A DNA stretch of 64,000 bases from CAVVJA01 sp963779485 (GTDB lineage Bacteria > Actinomycetota > Actinomycetes > Mycobacteriales > Jatrophihabitantaceae): contig CAVZYJ010000013.1 of the NCBI GenBank assembly GCA_963779485.1, forward strand, positions 806,001 through 870,000, written 5' to 3'. Positions 62,797-64,000 of this stretch are shown here, piece by piece (position 1 is the first letter of the stretch; each line of letters opens with the position of its first letter). The notes beneath the pieces were generated by a model that saw nothing but the letters and a program-made list of their open reading frames with translations, did not search any database and was not told the origin of the DNA. Made by a program: the position numbers and the translations under genes.

Positions 62797-63452
62797 TGCG
62801 CGTCGCCATTGCCGGAGCCGGCGCGGTCGGCCGGTCCATCGCCCAGGAGCTGCTGGGCAACGGCCACGCGGTCCTGCTCATCGACAAGGACCCGGCCAAG
62901 GTCGGCGCGAAGGAGCTCGAGGAGGCGGAGTGGCTGCTCGGCGACGCGTGTGAGCTGGAGAATCTTGAGAACGCCAAGCTCGAAGAGTACGAGGTGGTCA
63001 TCGGCGCCACCGGCGACGACAAGGTGAACCTGGTCGTGTCGCTACTCGCGAAGACCGAGTTCTCGGTGCGGCGCGTGGTGGCCCGGATCAACCATCCGGG
63101 CAACGAGTGGCTGTTCACCGAGGCGTGGGGCGTGGACGTCGCCGTCTCGACTCCCCGGGTACTCGCCGCACTGGTCGAAGAGGCCGTCGAGGTCGGCGAC
63201 ATCGTCCGGCTGTTCAGCTTCCGCCAGGGTCAGGCGAACCTGATCGAGGTGACGCTGCCCGATGGAGCGCTCTGTGCGGGCGCCCCGGTCCGTGACCTAC
63301 TGCTTCCGCAAGACGCCGCGCTGGTGGCGATCGTCCGCGACCAGCGCGTGATCGCCCCCACGCCGGAAGAGCCACTCGAACCGGGCGACGAGCTGCTGTT
63401 CGTCGCACTGCCGGAGACCGAAGCGGCGATCCGACACGTAGTGATTCGCTGA
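62796..63452 (+). CDS. TrkA-family potassium uptake regulator, CeoC-like
   Basis: The 218-residue second RCK protein has IAGAGAVGRSIAQELLGNGH (NAD motif), then LIDKDPAKVGAKELEEAEW and IVRLFSFRQGQANLIEVTLP with APVRDLLLP in the TrkA_C domain. Mycobacteria encode an identical pair (CeoB-CeoC). The two are probably a heteromeric gating ring. Their ATP/NAD-sensing and the adjacent APC permease suggest one potassium module. Confidence 0.9.
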   Translation: MRVAIAGAGAVGRSIAQELLGNGHAVLLIDKDPAKVGAKELEEAEWLLGDACELENLENAKLEEYEVVIGATGDDKVNLVVSLLAKTEFSVRRVVARINHPGNEWLFTEAWGVDVAVSTPRVLAALVEEAVEVGDIVRLFSFRQGQANLIEVTLPDGALCAGAPVRDLLLPQDAALVAIVRDQRVIAPTPEEPLEPGDELLFVALPETEAAIRHVVIR

Positions 63453-63459
63453 GCGTTTC

Positions 63460-64000
63460 TCAGGATTGTTCGGGGGTCGCGAGCTGCCGGCGGGCCCGCG
63501 TGACCACCCAGAACGCGAATGCCAGCGCCAGCAGGTAGAGCGGGTAGCCCATCGCTATCCTCGCGACCGCGAGCCAGCCCGTCGCGTTCTCGCGGAACAG
63601 GGCGGTCTGCACAACGCCCCGCGCGAGGAACACGATCAGGCCACCGGCCGTCGCGAGCGCGTAGGCCCGCAGCAAGCAGGAACGCCGATACCAGGGGCGA
63701 GAACTGCCGGGAGTCGGATCCAGGAATTCCCAGGCCACCCCGACGAGCGGGCGGCGCACGATCAGGGATACGGCGAACGCAGCCGCGTACGCAAAGCTCG
63801 TCCAGATGCCGAGCAAGAAGTAACCGCGGGCCTGTCCGGTGCCGCCGGCGATCAGCGAAGCGATAAGCACACCGATCAACCCGGTGAGCGCCTGCTGCAC
63901 GGGCTGCCTGCGTAGCAGCCGGTAGATGGCAAGCACGACGGCGGACCCGATGGCTGCGCCGATCGCCACTCGCAGCCCGGTGATGGCGTTCACCACGACG
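63460..64000 (-). CDS. DUF3159-family membrane protein, 5' end cut by window edge
   Basis: At least 180 residues are visible, with about six hydrophobic helices and segments QALTGLIGVLIASLIAGGTG, YFLLGIWTSFAYAAAFAVSL and YPLYLLALAFAFWVVTRARR. This is DUF3159 (Rv2693c position in M. tuberculosis, beside CeoBC). Its function is unknown; it is convergent with the second TrkA-like gene, with 7 bp between stops. The frame is still open at the right edge, so the start is missing. Confidence 0.88.
   Translation of the reverse strand, partial: VVVNAITGLRVAIGAAIGSAVVLAIYRLLRRQPVQQALTGLIGVLIASLIAGGTGQARGYFLLGIWTSFAYAAAFAVSLIVRRPLVGVAWEFLDPTPGSSRPWYRRSCLLRAYALATAGGLIVFLARGVVQTALFRENATGWLAVARIAMGYPLYLLALAFAFWVVTRARRQLATPEQS

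Noticed and set aside
1..64000. CRISPR array, prophage or complete insertion sequence
   Set aside because: No regularly spaced repeats, phage structural genes, integrase or intact transposase were seen.

Overview
The window is very GC-rich, uses GTG starts freely, and has tightly packed genes with many 4-bp ATGA/GTGA overlaps. Its gene families are actinobacterial: deazaflavin/F420-type oxidoreductases, FurA-KatG, HemQ, DUF3000, DUF3159, a SARP regulator and stand-alone LigD-type polymerases. The right third (msrB, hemQ, hemG, hemE, DUF3000, rnd, dxs, a TrmA-like enzyme, an APC permease, two TrkA-like proteins, DUF3159) follows the gene order I know from Mycobacterium tuberculosis around Rv2674-Rv2693c. 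Here fadA-fadB and a two-component system lie between rnd and dxs. The organism is an actinobacterium, probably not a Mycobacterium; I cannot name the genus.

Layout. 1-801 holds a dapB homologue running off the left edge, with a Tn3-like transposase remnant just upstream. 1.1-10.9 kb is a redox and accessory region: an Acg-like nitroreductase, a PNPOx-fold protein, an FAD oxidoreductase, a DrrAB-like ABC exporter, a Ddn-like protein, an LLM-class operon, an aldo/keto reductase and a cupin. 11-16 kb has a serine hydrolase and the furA-katG locus, in which one open frame runs through both proteins, then a DUF6325/SHOCT pair. 16.3-19.4 kb has a glycosyltransferase, DUF1059, a SARP regulator and a SnoaL-like protein. 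19.5-23.3 kb is an operon of ECF sigma factor, membrane-bound zinc-finger anti-sigma factor, ABC ATPase, a permease broken by a 10-bp tandem duplication, and a membrane protein.

23.3-35.2 kb is mostly regulators (LAL-type LuxR, HD-GYP/LuxR fusion, ECF sigma with its partner, MarR) mixed with a GNAT protein, a methyltransferase, a LigD-type polymerase, an SDR and gene remnants (TetR, alpha/beta hydrolase). 35.2-41.2 kb is a complete Dpp/Opp-type peptide ABC importer. 41.5-64 kb has a second LigD-type polymerase, MsrB, SppA, the late haem genes, RNase D, beta-oxidation genes, a histidine kinase/regulator pair, dxs, an RNA methyltransferase, an APC transporter divergent from two RCK-domain proteins (probable potassium module) and DUF3159 cut by the right edge.

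Most notable points: the continuous FurA-KatG frame; a DapB homologue lacking the catalytic histidine pair; a 47-bp palindromic repeat present twice, with two half copies that bracket a gene pair; a motif shared upstream of the SARP and SnoaL genes; and seven single-base frameshifts in housekeeping genes, each explained by one extra G on the displayed strand, which points to sequence error more than biology. I saw no tRNA, rRNA, CRISPR array or intact insertion sequence.
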